A stretch of 41,143 bases of DNA from Candidatus Eiseniibacteriota bacterium (GCA_016223045.1 JACRPT010000111.1:1-41143), one strand, 5' to 3'. Counted from the first letter of the stretch, positions 16,909-24,161 are shown. Notes: generated by a model not told the origin, from the letters alone. Numbers and translations: made by a program.

Positions 16909-17095
16909 AAAAAAGGCCGACGCCTTTGCCGAATTCGTCGCTCCGGGACTGACTCGTCCCGGGGAGGCGCCCCCAGCTGGCGTCGGCGGTCCTCATCTTC
17001 CGGCCGGCGGTCTCTCGAAGGATCCCGCGCTCGGCCGCACCCACTGAATCCGTGGGCGGAGTTCACGCCGCGACCTGGATTGCATCGTGGCGTTG
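16909..17095 (-). ncRNA. Candidate structured non-coding RNA with own promoter and U-run
   Basis: Minus-strand transcript predicted from a promoter at 17129-17101 to a T6 run at 16914-16909. The 3' part folds by eye into a closing helix GCCGACGCC/GGCGTCGGC (16987-16979 with 16924-16916), immediately followed by the T-run and enclosing CCGGGAC/GTCCCGG (16962-16956 with 16949-16943) or the overlapping GGGG/CCCC pair. Further 5', CCGCCCAC...GTGGGTGCGG makes another hairpin. The only frame through it codes an Arg-rich peptide of no protein character. It is not 4.5S, RNase P or tmRNA as far as I can judge; 6S RNA of about 190 nt is possible but not shown. Confidence 0.45.
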
Positions 17096-17100
17096 GACTC

Positions 17101-17129
17101 ATTTCAATCCCGCGCCCGGCCGGAGTCAA
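17101..17129 (-). promoter_or_regulatory. Promoter of the candidate non-coding RNA
   Basis: -35 TTGACT (17129-17124), 17-bp spacer, -10 TGAAAT (17106-17101). No protein gene lies downstream on this strand before the T-run at 16909. Confidence 0.45.
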
Positions 17130-17460
17130 TGAATCTTTTCAGGCGGGGGTCGGCATGACCATCGGCGGGCCGAACCGGGGCCGCGGCTCCGGGCGACGCC
17201 GCGTCCCGCCGTCCCGCGCCGGCTGCTCCCGCCACGCGGCTTCCCGCGCAGGCCGCCAGTCCTTCCGGAATACGGGCGCGCTCCCGGCGTAATCCGCTGT
17301 AGACGCCGGCCCCGCACAGCGGGAGAATCAAGCCACAGCGACGACCGGCGCGGAGACCATCCCCCGCCGGTCGTTTCGTTCGGGGCCGGAGGGTCTGCGA
17401 TCGCGTCAGGGACGAGCAGCCACAGGATTCGGACCGGGCATACACCACCGGAGGTCAATC

Positions 17461-18183
17461 ATGGCCACCACGACTCCTTCTCTGTCCGAGTTCATGCCCT
17501 ACGGGGCGCCCGAGCTGCAGGGCGTCGCCCGTCCCTACATGGCCCGCGCGTTGCTCGTGAGCAGCGTGTTCTGCACCCTGGCCCTCGCGCTGGCCGGCGC
17601 GACGCTGATGATGTTCGCCCGGCAGCTCCCGGGCGTGCCACGCTCGTTCGAGGTGCGGCTCGAACGGATCCCGGCGCCGCCGCCGCTCGCGCGCGTCGAG
17701 ACGCCGCCGCCGGTGGCGCCCGCGAAGCCGGCACACGTGGCGGCGGGCGTCGCCGTGCCGGTGCCCGACGAGAAGGCGCCGCCAACGACCATCGCGGCGC
17801 AGGATGAGCTGCGCACCGCCGATCCCGGGCTCGAGACCGGCGACGACCGCGGGCAGCTCGTGATCACGGACCCTCTCGATTCGCTCCCGGTGTTCGGACA
17901 CTACCGCTACGTCGAGGTGACGCCCGAGCCGGTGACGCGCGTCAAGCCCGACTACCCCGGCATCGCGAAGGACGCCGGCGTCGAAGGCCTGGTCGTGGCG
18001 CACGCGCTGGTGGGGAAGGACGGCCACGTCCTGGATGTGCGCCTGGACGAGAAGCGCAATGTCCCCATGCTGAATGACGCCGCGCTCGCGGCGCTGCGCC
18101 AGTGGGTCTTCACGCCCGCGTTCGTGAACCAGCACCCGGTGGCCGTGTGGGTGGCGGTGCCGTTCAACTTCACGCTGCACTGA
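17461..18183 (+). CDS. TonB-family energy transducer
   Basis: 240 aa. Cytoplasmic N-terminus, one membrane helix (about residues 28-52), a Pro-rich periplasmic linker (P-P-P-L-A-R-V-E-T-P-P-P-V-A-P) and a C-terminal TonB domain: V-K-P-D-Y-P, G-V-E-G-L-V-V-A-H-A-L-V-G-K-D-G, then A-L-R-Q-W-V-F-T-P-A. It would couple the proton-motive force to outer-membrane receptors, though no exbB, exbD or receptor gene is adjacent. ATG at 17461 follows GGAGGT. The upstream leader contains two strong stem-loops. It converges with the DnaE2-like gene, 26 bp apart. Confidence 0.88.
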   Translation: MATTTPSLSEFMPYGAPELQGVARPYMARALLVSSVFCTLALALAGATLMMFARQLPGVPRSFEVRLERIPAPPPLARVETPPPVAPAKPAHVAAGVAVPVPDEKAPPTTIAAQDELRTADPGLETGDDRGQLVITDPLDSLPVFGHYRYVEVTPEPVTRVKPDYPGIAKDAGVEGLVVAHALVGKDGHVLDVRLDEKRNVPMLNDAALAALRQWVFTPAFVNQHPVAVWVAVPFNFTLH

Positions 18184-18209
18184 AACGTCCGGTCGAACGA
18201 CGCCTCACT

Positions 18210-21200
18210 TCACGCCAGCGCCGTGACGCGCTCGGCGGCGAGCGTGACCGCGCCGAGCGTCTCGTCCACGCGGCCCTCGGCGCGCACCACCTGCGCGCGC
18301 ACCGCCGGCGCGCACGCGCGGTAGGCGTCGGGGAAGAGCGCGCACTCGGCGAGTCCGGTCCGGTCGGCGAGCGTCAGGAACAGCATCGTGCCGCCGCTCC
18401 TGGTCTCGACGCGGCGGTGGGCGCACGGCAGGCCCGCGATCGTGACACGGCGCCCGGCGTGCGCGGCGAGCTCCGCGGCCGGTGTCGCGCCGGCGAGCGC
18501 GGCGCGGTCCACCAGCACGTCGAGCGGGTGCGCGCTGAACCACAGTCCGGTGGCGCGGCACTCGCCGCGCACGCGCTCGGCCAGGTCGAACTCGGGCAGC
18601 TCGGGCACCGCCACGGGCGCGACCGGCTCGGGCGCGAGCGCGCTGCCGTCGGGCGCGACCAGCGCGGGCGGGCGCTCCCGCGCCGGCCGCCGGAGCCGCT
18701 CAGGCGCGCGCGTGCCCGGCCCGCCGCCCGCCGCGACGCGCGCCTCGAGCAGCAGCGAGGGGCGCGAGCGCCCGGTCCAGTCGAGCGCGCCCGCGAGGAC
18801 CAGCGACTCGACTTCGGGGAGCGCGGGACGCACGCGGTCCCCGAGGTCGGCGAGGTTGCGGAACGGGCGGGACGCGCGCTCCGCCATGATGCGCGCGCCG
18901 GTCGCGGCTGCGAGCCCGAACACGCGTCCGAGCCCGACGCGGACGGCGGCGCGAAGGATCTCTCCCCGCCGCTCTCCGCTGCGGACGACTTCCAGCGTCG
19001 TGTCCCACGCCGAGCGGTTCACGCACGGCGGCAGGAACGTGACGCCGGACCCGCACCCGGACCCGGACCCGGACCCCCCTTCGGTGGGTGCCCCGGTGGG
19101 TGCCCCGGCGGTCGCCCGGCGGTCGCCCCGCCTCAGGTCCTCGACGTGCACCCAGGTCGGGTACATGCCGGCGTGGTGGTTGAGGATCACGACCGCCCAC
19201 TCGGTGGGGAAGCGCGCCTTGAGATATGCGCTCTGCCAGCCGAGCGTGCCGTATCCCGCGGCGTGCGCCTTGCAGAAGGCGTAGGCCGCGAAGCGCGCGA
19301 GGTCGCGCCACACCGCGCGCGCGGTGTCCGGGGTCACGCCGCGGCGGGCGGCCAGGCCGACGAAGCCGCGCTCGAGCGCGCGGAACTCCTCGTCGTCGCG
19401 CGCCGCGGCGATGGCGCGGCGCAGGTCGTCGCCCTCGGCGAGCGAAAGCCCGGCGAGCGGCGCGGCCACGCGCATCACGTCCTCCTCGTAGAGGAGGAGT
19501 CCGTGGGTCTCGCGCAGCACCGGCTCGAGCGACGGATGGAGGAAGGCGGCCGGCTCGAGCCCGCGGTGGCGGCGGCAGAACAACTCCTTCAGGCTGGACC
19601 CACCCTCCGTGGGTGCCCCGGCCGGGCCGGGGCGCACGAGCGCGACGGCCGCGATGGTGTCGTCGAGCGTCCTCACGTCGAGCATGCGCAGCAGGTGGCG
19701 CATCGCGGGCGACTCGAGCTGGAAGCAGTTGAGCGTGTCGCCGGAGGAGACGCGCGCCGCGGTGAGCGGGTCGGGATCGGGGAGATGGTCGAGGTCCGGC
19801 ACGGCATCGCGCATGTCCGTCCCGCAGCCGTTCGCCGCGCCGGCTCCGCTGCCGGGGTCGTCCGCGCTGCGGCTGACCGTCGCGCGCACGCCGCCGCAGC
19901 GGGCCGGTGCCCGCCGCGCCAGCTCGATGCACTCGCCGATGGTGGTGAGCGCGCGGTTGCCGAGCAGGTCCATCTTGACCAGCCCGATCCGTTCGATCGC
20001 CCGCATCTCGAACTGGGTGACCACCACGCCCTTGGTCGCCTCCTCCAGCGGCACGTAGTGCGTGAGCGGCCGGTCGGCGATGACGATGCCACCGCAGTGC
20101 ACCGACAGGTGCCGCGGCGCGCCGTCGAGCTGTCCGGCGAGGCGCAGCGCCTCGGCGAGCGGCGGCTCGCGCCAGCGCACCGCGCGCGACTCGGGCAGGC
20201 GCTCGAGCCGCTCCAGGTACGGCTTCTCCAGCTCGCGCGGGATGCGGCGCGCCAGCGCGTTGACGCGCGCGTTGGGCACGCCCAGGGCCTTCGCGGTCTC
20301 GCGGAACGCCGAGCGCGCGCCCAGCGTGGCGTGGGTGGAGATCATCGCCACGCGGTCGCGACCATAGGTCTCGTACACGTGCGCGATGACCTCGTCGCGG
20401 CGTTTCCAGCACAGGTCGATGTCGAGGTCGGGGCAGTCGCGCCGCGACGGGTGCAGAAAGCGCTCGAAGTAGAGCCCGTAGCGCAGCGGGTCCACGTTCG
20501 TGATGCCGAGCACGTACGCGACGATGGAGCCCGCGCCCGAGCCGCGTCCCACGGTGGGGATGCCGCGCGAGCGCGCGAAGCCGACGATCTCGGCGACCAG
20601 CAGGAAGTAGTCGGTGAAGCCGAGCCGCTCGATGATCGCCAGCTCGTCGGAGAGCCGCGCCCGTGCGGCCCCGAGGCGGCTGCTCGCGCTCGCGGACGGC
20701 CGCTCACCGCCGCCGAAGCGGCGGCGGACGCCAGCCTCGCACAGCCGGCGCAGATGCGCCGGGCCGGTCGTCCCGGGCGGCAGCGGCGCGCGCGGGAAGA
20801 TGGGCACACCCAGCTCGATCTCGAGCCGGCAGCGCGCGGCCAGCTCGGCGTTGTTCGCGAGCGCCTCGTCGGCGGCCTCGGGCACGCCGGCGCCCGCGCA
20901 CACCGCGCGCACGCGGCGCTCCCACTCGGCGGGTGAGGCGAGCCACGCGTCGCGCGCGGCGAACGCCGCGGGCGGCATGCGCTCGAGCAGCTCGCCGGCC
21001 GCGGCGGTGACGGCGATGCGGTGCGCGTCCCGGTCGTGCGGGTGGAGCATCGCGCACTCGCCGGTGGCGACCAGTGGCACACGCAGGCGGTGCGCCGCGG
21101 CGACGCGCTCGCCCAGCGCCGCGCGCTCGGCGGGCAGCCCGCGCAGGCCCATCCACAATCCACCGGAGAGCCCGGCCGGGCGCGGGCCGTCGCGATGCGT

Positions 21201-21656
21201 TCCCCGCGCGGCGGGCACGCCGGCGGCGAGCAGCGCGGCGGCGAGGCCGGGCGATTCGACCACGACGTGGAGTCCGGCCCACGATCCGGCGACCGCGCGC
21301 ACCAGGTCGAAGTCGGGCTCGAGGTGGCGCGCGGTGAGCAGCGCGCACAGGTTCGCGTAGCCGCGGCGGTCGAGCGCGAGGAGCAGCGCGCCGGGACCGG
21401 CCCGTCCTGGCGCGCGATCCGCGCCGGCGTGCGCGTGCCCGCCCGGCGCGCTCAGCTCGGCGCCGAGGATGGGCGCGAGGCCCTCGGCGCGCGCCGCGCG
21501 ATAGAAGGCGATCGCGAGATAGAGGTTGTCGCGGTCGGTGAGCGCGAGCGCGGGGTAGCCGAGCTCGAGGGCGCGAGCGATCAGCGCGTCGGGCGACGCC
21601 GTGCCGTGGAGCAGCGAGCCGTGCGAGCGCACGCGAAGCGGGATGAACATCGTCAT
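18210..21656 (-). CDS. dnaE2: Error-prone DNA polymerase III alpha-like protein (DnaE2)
   Basis: 1148 aa. N-terminal PHP-like domain with a degenerate metal site (R-V-R-S-H-G where active PHP domains have H-x-H), then the PolIII palm with catalytic D410-L-D412-I-D414 in D-C-P-D-L-D-I-D-L, G-R-G-S-G-A-G-S-I-V-A-Y, C-F-Q-L-E-S-P-A-M-R and C-terminal OB-type domain. Last gene of a mutagenesis operon with DinB, so translesion synthesis is the likely role. ATG 21656 was chosen because AAGGAG precedes it; the frame upstream is family-2 repeat. Two family-1 elements add linkers near residues 676-687 (P-A-G-A-P-T-E-G-G-S) and 849-871 (G-A-P-T twice plus Gly/Ser pairs). Another lineage-specific insert (R-S-A-D-D-P-G-S-G-A-G region) lies near residue 600. 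Confidence 0.88.
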   Translation of the reverse strand: MTMFIPLRVRSHGSLLHGTASPDALIARALELGYPALALTDRDNLYLAIAFYRAARAEGLAPILGAELSAPGGHAHAGADRAPGRAGPGALLLALDRRGYANLCALLTARHLEPDFDLVRAVAGSWAGLHVVVESPGLAAALLAAGVPAARGTHRDGPRPAGLSGGLWMGLRGLPAERAALGERVAAAHRLRVPLVATGECAMLHPHDRDAHRIAVTAAAGELLERMPPAAFAARDAWLASPAEWERRVRAVCAGAGVPEAADEALANNAELAARCRLEIELGVPIFPRAPLPPGTTGPAHLRRLCEAGVRRRFGGGERPSASASSRLGAARARLSDELAIIERLGFTDYFLLVAEIVGFARSRGIPTVGRGSGAGSIVAYVLGITNVDPLRYGLYFERFLHPSRRDCPDLDIDLCWKRRDEVIAHVYETYGRDRVAMISTHATLGARSAFRETAKALGVPNARVNALARRIPRELEKPYLERLERLPESRAVRWREPPLAEALRLAGQLDGAPRHLSVHCGGIVIADRPLTHYVPLEEATKGVVVTQFEMRAIERIGLVKMDLLGNRALTTIGECIELARRAPARCGGVRATVSRSADDPGSGAGAANGCGTDMRDAVPDLDHLPDPDPLTAARVSSGDTLNCFQLESPAMRHLLRMLDVRTLDDTIAAVALVRPGPAGAPTEGGSSLKELFCRRHRGLEPAAFLHPSLEPVLRETHGLLLYEEDVMRVAAPLAGLSLAEGDDLRRAIAAARDDEEFRALERGFVGLAARRGVTPDTARAVWRDLARFAAYAFCKAHAAGYGTLGWQSAYLKARFPTEWAVVILNHHAGMYPTWVHVEDLRRGDRRATAGAPTGAPTEGGSGSGSGCGSGVTFLPPCVNRSAWDTTLEVVRSGERRGEILRAAVRVGLGRVFGLAAATGARIMAERASRPFRNLADLGDRVRPALPEVESLVLAGALDWTGRSRPSLLLEARVAAGGGPGTRAPERLRRPARERPPALVAPDGSALAPEPVAPVAVPELPEFDLAERVRGECRATGLWFSAHPLDVLVDRAALAGATPAAELAAHAGRRVTIAGLPCAHRRVETRSGGTMLFLTLADRTGLAECALFPDAYRACAPAVRAQVVRAEGRVDETLGAVTLAAERVTALA
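19044..19110 (-). repeat. Family-1 compound element, in frame in dnaE2
   Basis: On the coding strand two GGGGCACCCACC blocks, a GAAGGGGGGTCC block and four GGGTCC-type hexamers in a row. It encodes G-A-P-T-G-A-P-T-E-G-G-S-G-S-G-S-G and sits between the polymerase fingers region and the C-terminal domains. Confidence 0.7.
19596..19628 (-). repeat. Family-1 palindromic element, in frame in dnaE2
   Basis: Plus-strand core ACCCACC-CTCC-GTGGGT with a GCCCCGG tail. On the coding strand it reads A-G-A-P-T-E-G-G-S-S between V-R-P-G-P and L-K-E-L-F, where related polymerases have a short loop. Confidence 0.75.
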
Positions 21657-21662
21657 GTCGTG

Positions 21663-21890
21663 CTCCTTCCCCCGCGGCGGCTGCTTGCGGCGGCAAGCTC
21701 TTTTCGCCGCTTCGCAGCGAAAAGCCTTGCCGCCCGCTGCCGGCCGCGAGTGCCGGTGGCGGGCGGGTGCCTCGGTCGTGCTCCTTCCCCCGCGGCGGCT
21801 GCTTTCCTCGGCAAGCTCTTTTCGCCGTTTCGCAGCGAAGAGCCTTGCCTCGCGCCGCCGGCCGCGAGTGCCGGTGGCGAGCACCCCCGG
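21663..21890 (-). repeat. Family-2 hairpin repeat, copies B and C in tandem
   Basis: Two direct copies, 21663-21780 and 21781-21890, fill most of the 245-bp gap between dinB and dnaE2. Period 118 bp, not a multiple of three. Each has the hairpin arms GGCAAG(G)CTTTTCGC / GCGAAAAGAGCTTGCC on the minus strand. The end of the second copy on the transcript, GGGGGAAGGAGC, lies 6 nt before the dnaE2 ATG and acts as its Shine-Dalgarno. Confidence 0.85.
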
Positions 21891-21901
21891 ACCTCAACTC
21901 T

Positions 21902-23602
21902 TCACTTCGTCAGCGACGGGGTCCTCAGTACGAAGCCGTGCTCGTCCTCGTCGAGACGGCCCTTGAGATGCAGCGCGCGGCCGGAGACCAGGATGCCGTG
22001 GCCGAAGGCGCCGCGCACGCCGTCGAAGGCGCGGTAGAGCGCGGCGCGCCGCCCGGCCTCGCGCTCCTCGAACAGCGCGCCCTGCTCGCCGCCGCCGTGG
22101 ACGAAGCTGGAGAGCGCGAGCCCGACGTGATGGAGCGCGACGCGGCGGGTGAAGAGCCGCGCGAGCAGCTCGAGCGCGAGGCCGAGTACCACCGGGTCGG
22201 CGTCGGAGGGCTGGGCGAGCGTGCGCGCCTGCTCGGCGGACTCGCCGTCGGCGTAGCGCAGCCGCACCGATACGGTGCGCGGGCGGATGCCAAGCTCGCG
22301 CGCGGTGCGGCAGGCCCGGCCGGCGAGGTATTCGAGCATCCCTTCGATCTCGCGGTGGTCGGCGGTGTCGCGGTGGAACGAGGTCTCGCGCGAGATCGAG
22401 TGCGGGATCTCGCGCTCCGAGACCACCGCGGTGTCGCGGCCGCGGCAGCGCTCGTGGAGCAGGCGGCCGGGGGCGCCGAACAGGCGCTCGAGCGTCGCGA
22501 CGGGGAGGACGCGCATCTCGCCGGCGGTGCGGACGTTCATCGAGCGCAGCAGCTTCGCGTGCGCGTGGCCGACGCCGGCGATCTGCTCGACCGGGCGGTC
22601 GCGCATGAAGGCCTCGGCCTCGGCGGCGGTGACGCGCGCGAGACCGTCGGGCTTGACGGTCTTGCCGGCGAGCCTGGCGAGCATGCGGTTGGGGCCGAGC
22701 CCGCAGGTGACGGTGAGCCCGGTGGACGCGAGGATGGCGCGCTTGAGGCTGCGCGCGGCCTCGAGCAGGTCGCGATGCAGGCGCTCGGTGCCGGTGAGGT
22801 CGCAGTAGGCCTCGTCCAGGTAGGTCTCGACGGCGGGGGAGACCTCGCGGCAGCGCGCGAAGATCTGCTCGGCGAAGCAGCGGTAGACCTGGGCGTGACC
22901 CTCGACGATGACGGCCCGCGGGCAGAGGCGCCTCGCCTCGGAGAGCGGCATGCCGGCCTTGAGGCCGAAGCGCCGCGCCTCGTACGAGCACGACGCGATG
23001 ACGCCCGCACCGACGATGACGGGCCGGCCTCGGAGCCGCGGGTCGCGCTGCTGCTCGATCGAAGCGAAGAAGGCGTCGATGTCCACGTGGAGGATGGCGG
23101 GGGAGGCTGATCGGGCTCCTTCCCCCGCGGCGGCTGCTTGCGTCGGCAAGCTCTTTTCGCCGCTGCGCAGCGAAGAGCCTTGCCTCCCGCCGCCGGCCGC
23201 GAGTGCCGGTGGCGGGAGGGTGCCGCGTCGGGCTCGTTCCCCCGCGGCGGCTGCTTGCGTCGGCAAGCTCTTTTCGCCGCCGCGCAGCGAAGAGCCTTGC
23301 CTTCCGCCGCCGGCCGCGAGTGCCGGTGGCTCGCCCGCGCTCCATCGTTCCTCGGGGTGGGGCACGCCGGCGGACCCGAGCATCCCCGCGACGTCGGCGT
23401 CGGTCGTGACCCCATCCCCGAAGCTGGTTGCCGCCACCGCGGCGCGTGTCTCCGCCTCGGGTGCCTTCTGGTTCGTCGCGGAGGGGAGAGACGCGCGATG
23501 CGTCCCGCCCGGCGCCGCGGCGGTGGCAGCCAGGCCCGCCGGGAGCGCGGCGCCGGGAGCGCGCGTGACCGCCCCCGCGCCGGCCTGATCGCGGCCCGCC
23601 AT
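21902..23602 (-). CDS. dinB: DinB-type Y-family DNA polymerase with repeat-containing N-terminal extension
   Basis: 566 aa from ATG 23602. The polymerase core begins only near residue 171: I-L-H-V-D174-I-D176-A-F-F-A-S-I-E, then S-Y-E-A-R-R-F-G, T-Y-L-D-E-A-Y-C-D-L-T-G with the catalytic acidic pair, G-V-G-H-A-H-A-K thumb motif, and a C-terminal clamp-binding Q507-G-A-L-F. Start chosen because TGATG couples it to the stop of the 84-aa gene behind GGAGGGG; there is no ATG, GTG with a ribosome site, or TTG in a good context just before the core. Residues about 89-162 are two in-frame family-2 repeats. Role: translesion synthesis with the DnaE2-like polymerase. The missing Ser before L-D-E-A-Y is a minor oddity. 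Confidence 0.85.
   Translation of the reverse strand: MAGRDQAGAGAVTRAPGAALPAGLAATAAAPGGTHRASLPSATNQKAPEAETRAAVAATSFGDGVTTDADVAGMLGSAGVPHPEERWSAGEPPALAAGGGRQGSSLRGGEKSLPTQAAAAGERARRGTLPPPALAAGGGRQGSSLRSGEKSLPTQAAAAGEGARSASPAILHVDIDAFFASIEQQRDPRLRGRPVIVGAGVIASCSYEARRFGLKAGMPLSEARRLCPRAVIVEGHAQVYRCFAEQIFARCREVSPAVETYLDEAYCDLTGTERLHRDLLEAARSLKRAILASTGLTVTCGLGPNRMLARLAGKTVKPDGLARVTAAEAEAFMRDRPVEQIAGVGHAHAKLLRSMNVRTAGEMRVLPVATLERLFGAPGRLLHERCRGRDTAVVSEREIPHSISRETSFHRDTADHREIEGMLEYLAGRACRTARELGIRPRTVSVRLRYADGESAEQARTLAQPSDADPVVLGLALELLARLFTRRVALHHVGLALSSFVHGGGEQGALFEEREAGRRAALYRAFDGVRGAFGHGILVSGRALHLKGRLDEDEHGFVLRTPSLTK
23116..23336 (-). repeat. Family-2 hairpin repeat, copies D and E, in frame in dinB
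   Basis: Two direct copies starting at 23116 and 23233; the period of 117 bp is exactly 39 codons, so both are read in the same frame. Each encodes a peptide with P-A-L-A-A-G-G-G-R-Q-G-S-S-L-R and G-E-K-S-L-P-T-Q-A-A-A-A-G-E. The hairpin arms are conserved at the DNA level as in the intergenic copies. Confidence 0.85.
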
Positions 23603-23856
23603 CACCCCTCCAGCACCACGGAGTCCAGCCACCAGAGCATGTCGCCGCTCTGGAGCTGGAGCTGATAGACGTCGCCGGTTTCGACCGTCACCGAGAAGCA
23701 GAAGTGCGGGTGCCGCGGCACGCGGTCCACCCAGCGGGCGTTGACCCGCACCACGCGGTGCTCGCGCCCGCGCAGTCGGAACGCGACCGGGGTGACCGCG
23801 CCGCCCTGGAAGTCGGCGCGCACGGTGATGGCCTCATCAATGGCTTCCTGTCTCAT
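23602..23856 (-). CDS. 84-aa hypothetical protein, first gene of the dinB-dnaE2 operon
   Basis: 84 residues starting at ATG 23856 with M-R-Q-E-A-I-D-E-A-I. It contains F-R-L-R-G-R-E-H-R-V-V-R-V-N-A-R-W-V-D and F-S-V-T-V-E-T-G-D-V-Y-Q-L-Q-L, a compact all-beta-looking protein, and ends W-W-L-D-S-V-V-L-E-G. It resembles the small proteins (for example DUF6504-like) that sit beside translesion polymerases in other phyla; that match is from memory and uncertain. The stop overlaps the dinB start (TGATG). Its promoter holds a LexA-type palindrome, so it is probably DNA-damage induced. Confidence 0.75.
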   Translation of the reverse strand: MRQEAIDEAITVRADFQGGAVTPVAFRLRGREHRVVRVNARWVDRVPRHPHFCFSVTVETGDVYQLQLQSGDMLWWLDSVVLEG

Positions 23857-23874
23857 GGGGACCTGGCAGGGCGG

Positions 23875-23903
23875 ACCATACTGCACATATGTGCAGGGTG
23901 CAA
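23875..23903 (-). promoter_or_regulatory. SOS-type promoter with LexA-like operator in the spacer
   Basis: Minus strand: -35 TTGCAC (23903-23898), a spacer of exactly 17 bp (23897-23881), -10 TATGGT (23880-23875). The perfect palindrome CTGCACATATGTGCAG (23881-23896) fills the spacer. Its core TGCAC-ATAT-GTGCA fits the TGCNC-N4-GTGCA LexA box reported for Fibrobacter succinogenes. A repressor bound here would block RNA polymerase directly. It drives the 84-aa gene, dinB and dnaE2. Confidence 0.8.
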
Positions 23904-23935
23904 GAGAGAACTTCGGGAGCCCCGCAGCCGGCGCG

Positions 23936-24095
23936 GCGCCGGGGTTGGCTGCGGCGCGCGGCCGAGATTGGCCGCAGCCTGGCGCCGGGGTTGGCCGTGG
24001 CGCGGCGTCGAGACTGGCTGTGGTGCGAGGGGCCGAGACCGGCTCCGGCCCGACGCCAGGATTGGCCGTAGCGCGGGACGGCCGGGCTGGGCTTA
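23936..24095 (+). repeat. Seven degenerate 23-bp direct repeats
   Basis: A TTGGC-centred word recurs at 23945, 23968, 23991, 24014, 24039, 24062 and 24087: spacings 23, 23, 23, 25, 23 and 25 bp. Units alternate between GCCGGGG-TTGGCCG and GCCGAGA-TTGGCCG types and share a trailing GGCGCG. They fill the gap between the SOS promoter and the first alpha/beta hydrolase gene; a TAGATT box (24094-24099) follows the last unit. Confidence 0.7.
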
Positions 24096-24161
24096 GATTC
24101 CAGCGTTCGTCCATCGGGGCCCGCCCCACACGCGCCCCAGCCCACCCCCAAGGAGGACCGT

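Larger units (their letters stand above)
16779..17460. other. Long gene-free stretch with structured elements
   Basis: No convincing protein gene. It contains a stem-loop CGCCGAC-TCGAT-GTCGGCG (16866-16884) after the HD gene, the candidate minus-strand RNA at 16909-17095, and two plus-strand stem-loops before the TonB-family gene: CCGCTGT/ACAGCGG (17294-17300 / 17316-17322) and a perfect 10-bp stem ACGACCGGCG/CGCCGGTCGT (17341-17350 / 17365-17374) followed by TTCGTT. Confidence 0.6.

Noticed and set aside
16863-17129. 88-aa minus-strand frame over the candidate RNA
   Set aside because: Arg/Pro-rich, no Shine-Dalgarno, and it runs through the U-run terminator.
17281-17400. Cobalamin riboswitch before the TonB-family gene
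   Set aside because: Pieces such as AATCC, CCCCGC, GCCACAG and GGAGACC occur in the right order, but spacing is too compact and the core GGTG/GCCACTG consensus is not matched.
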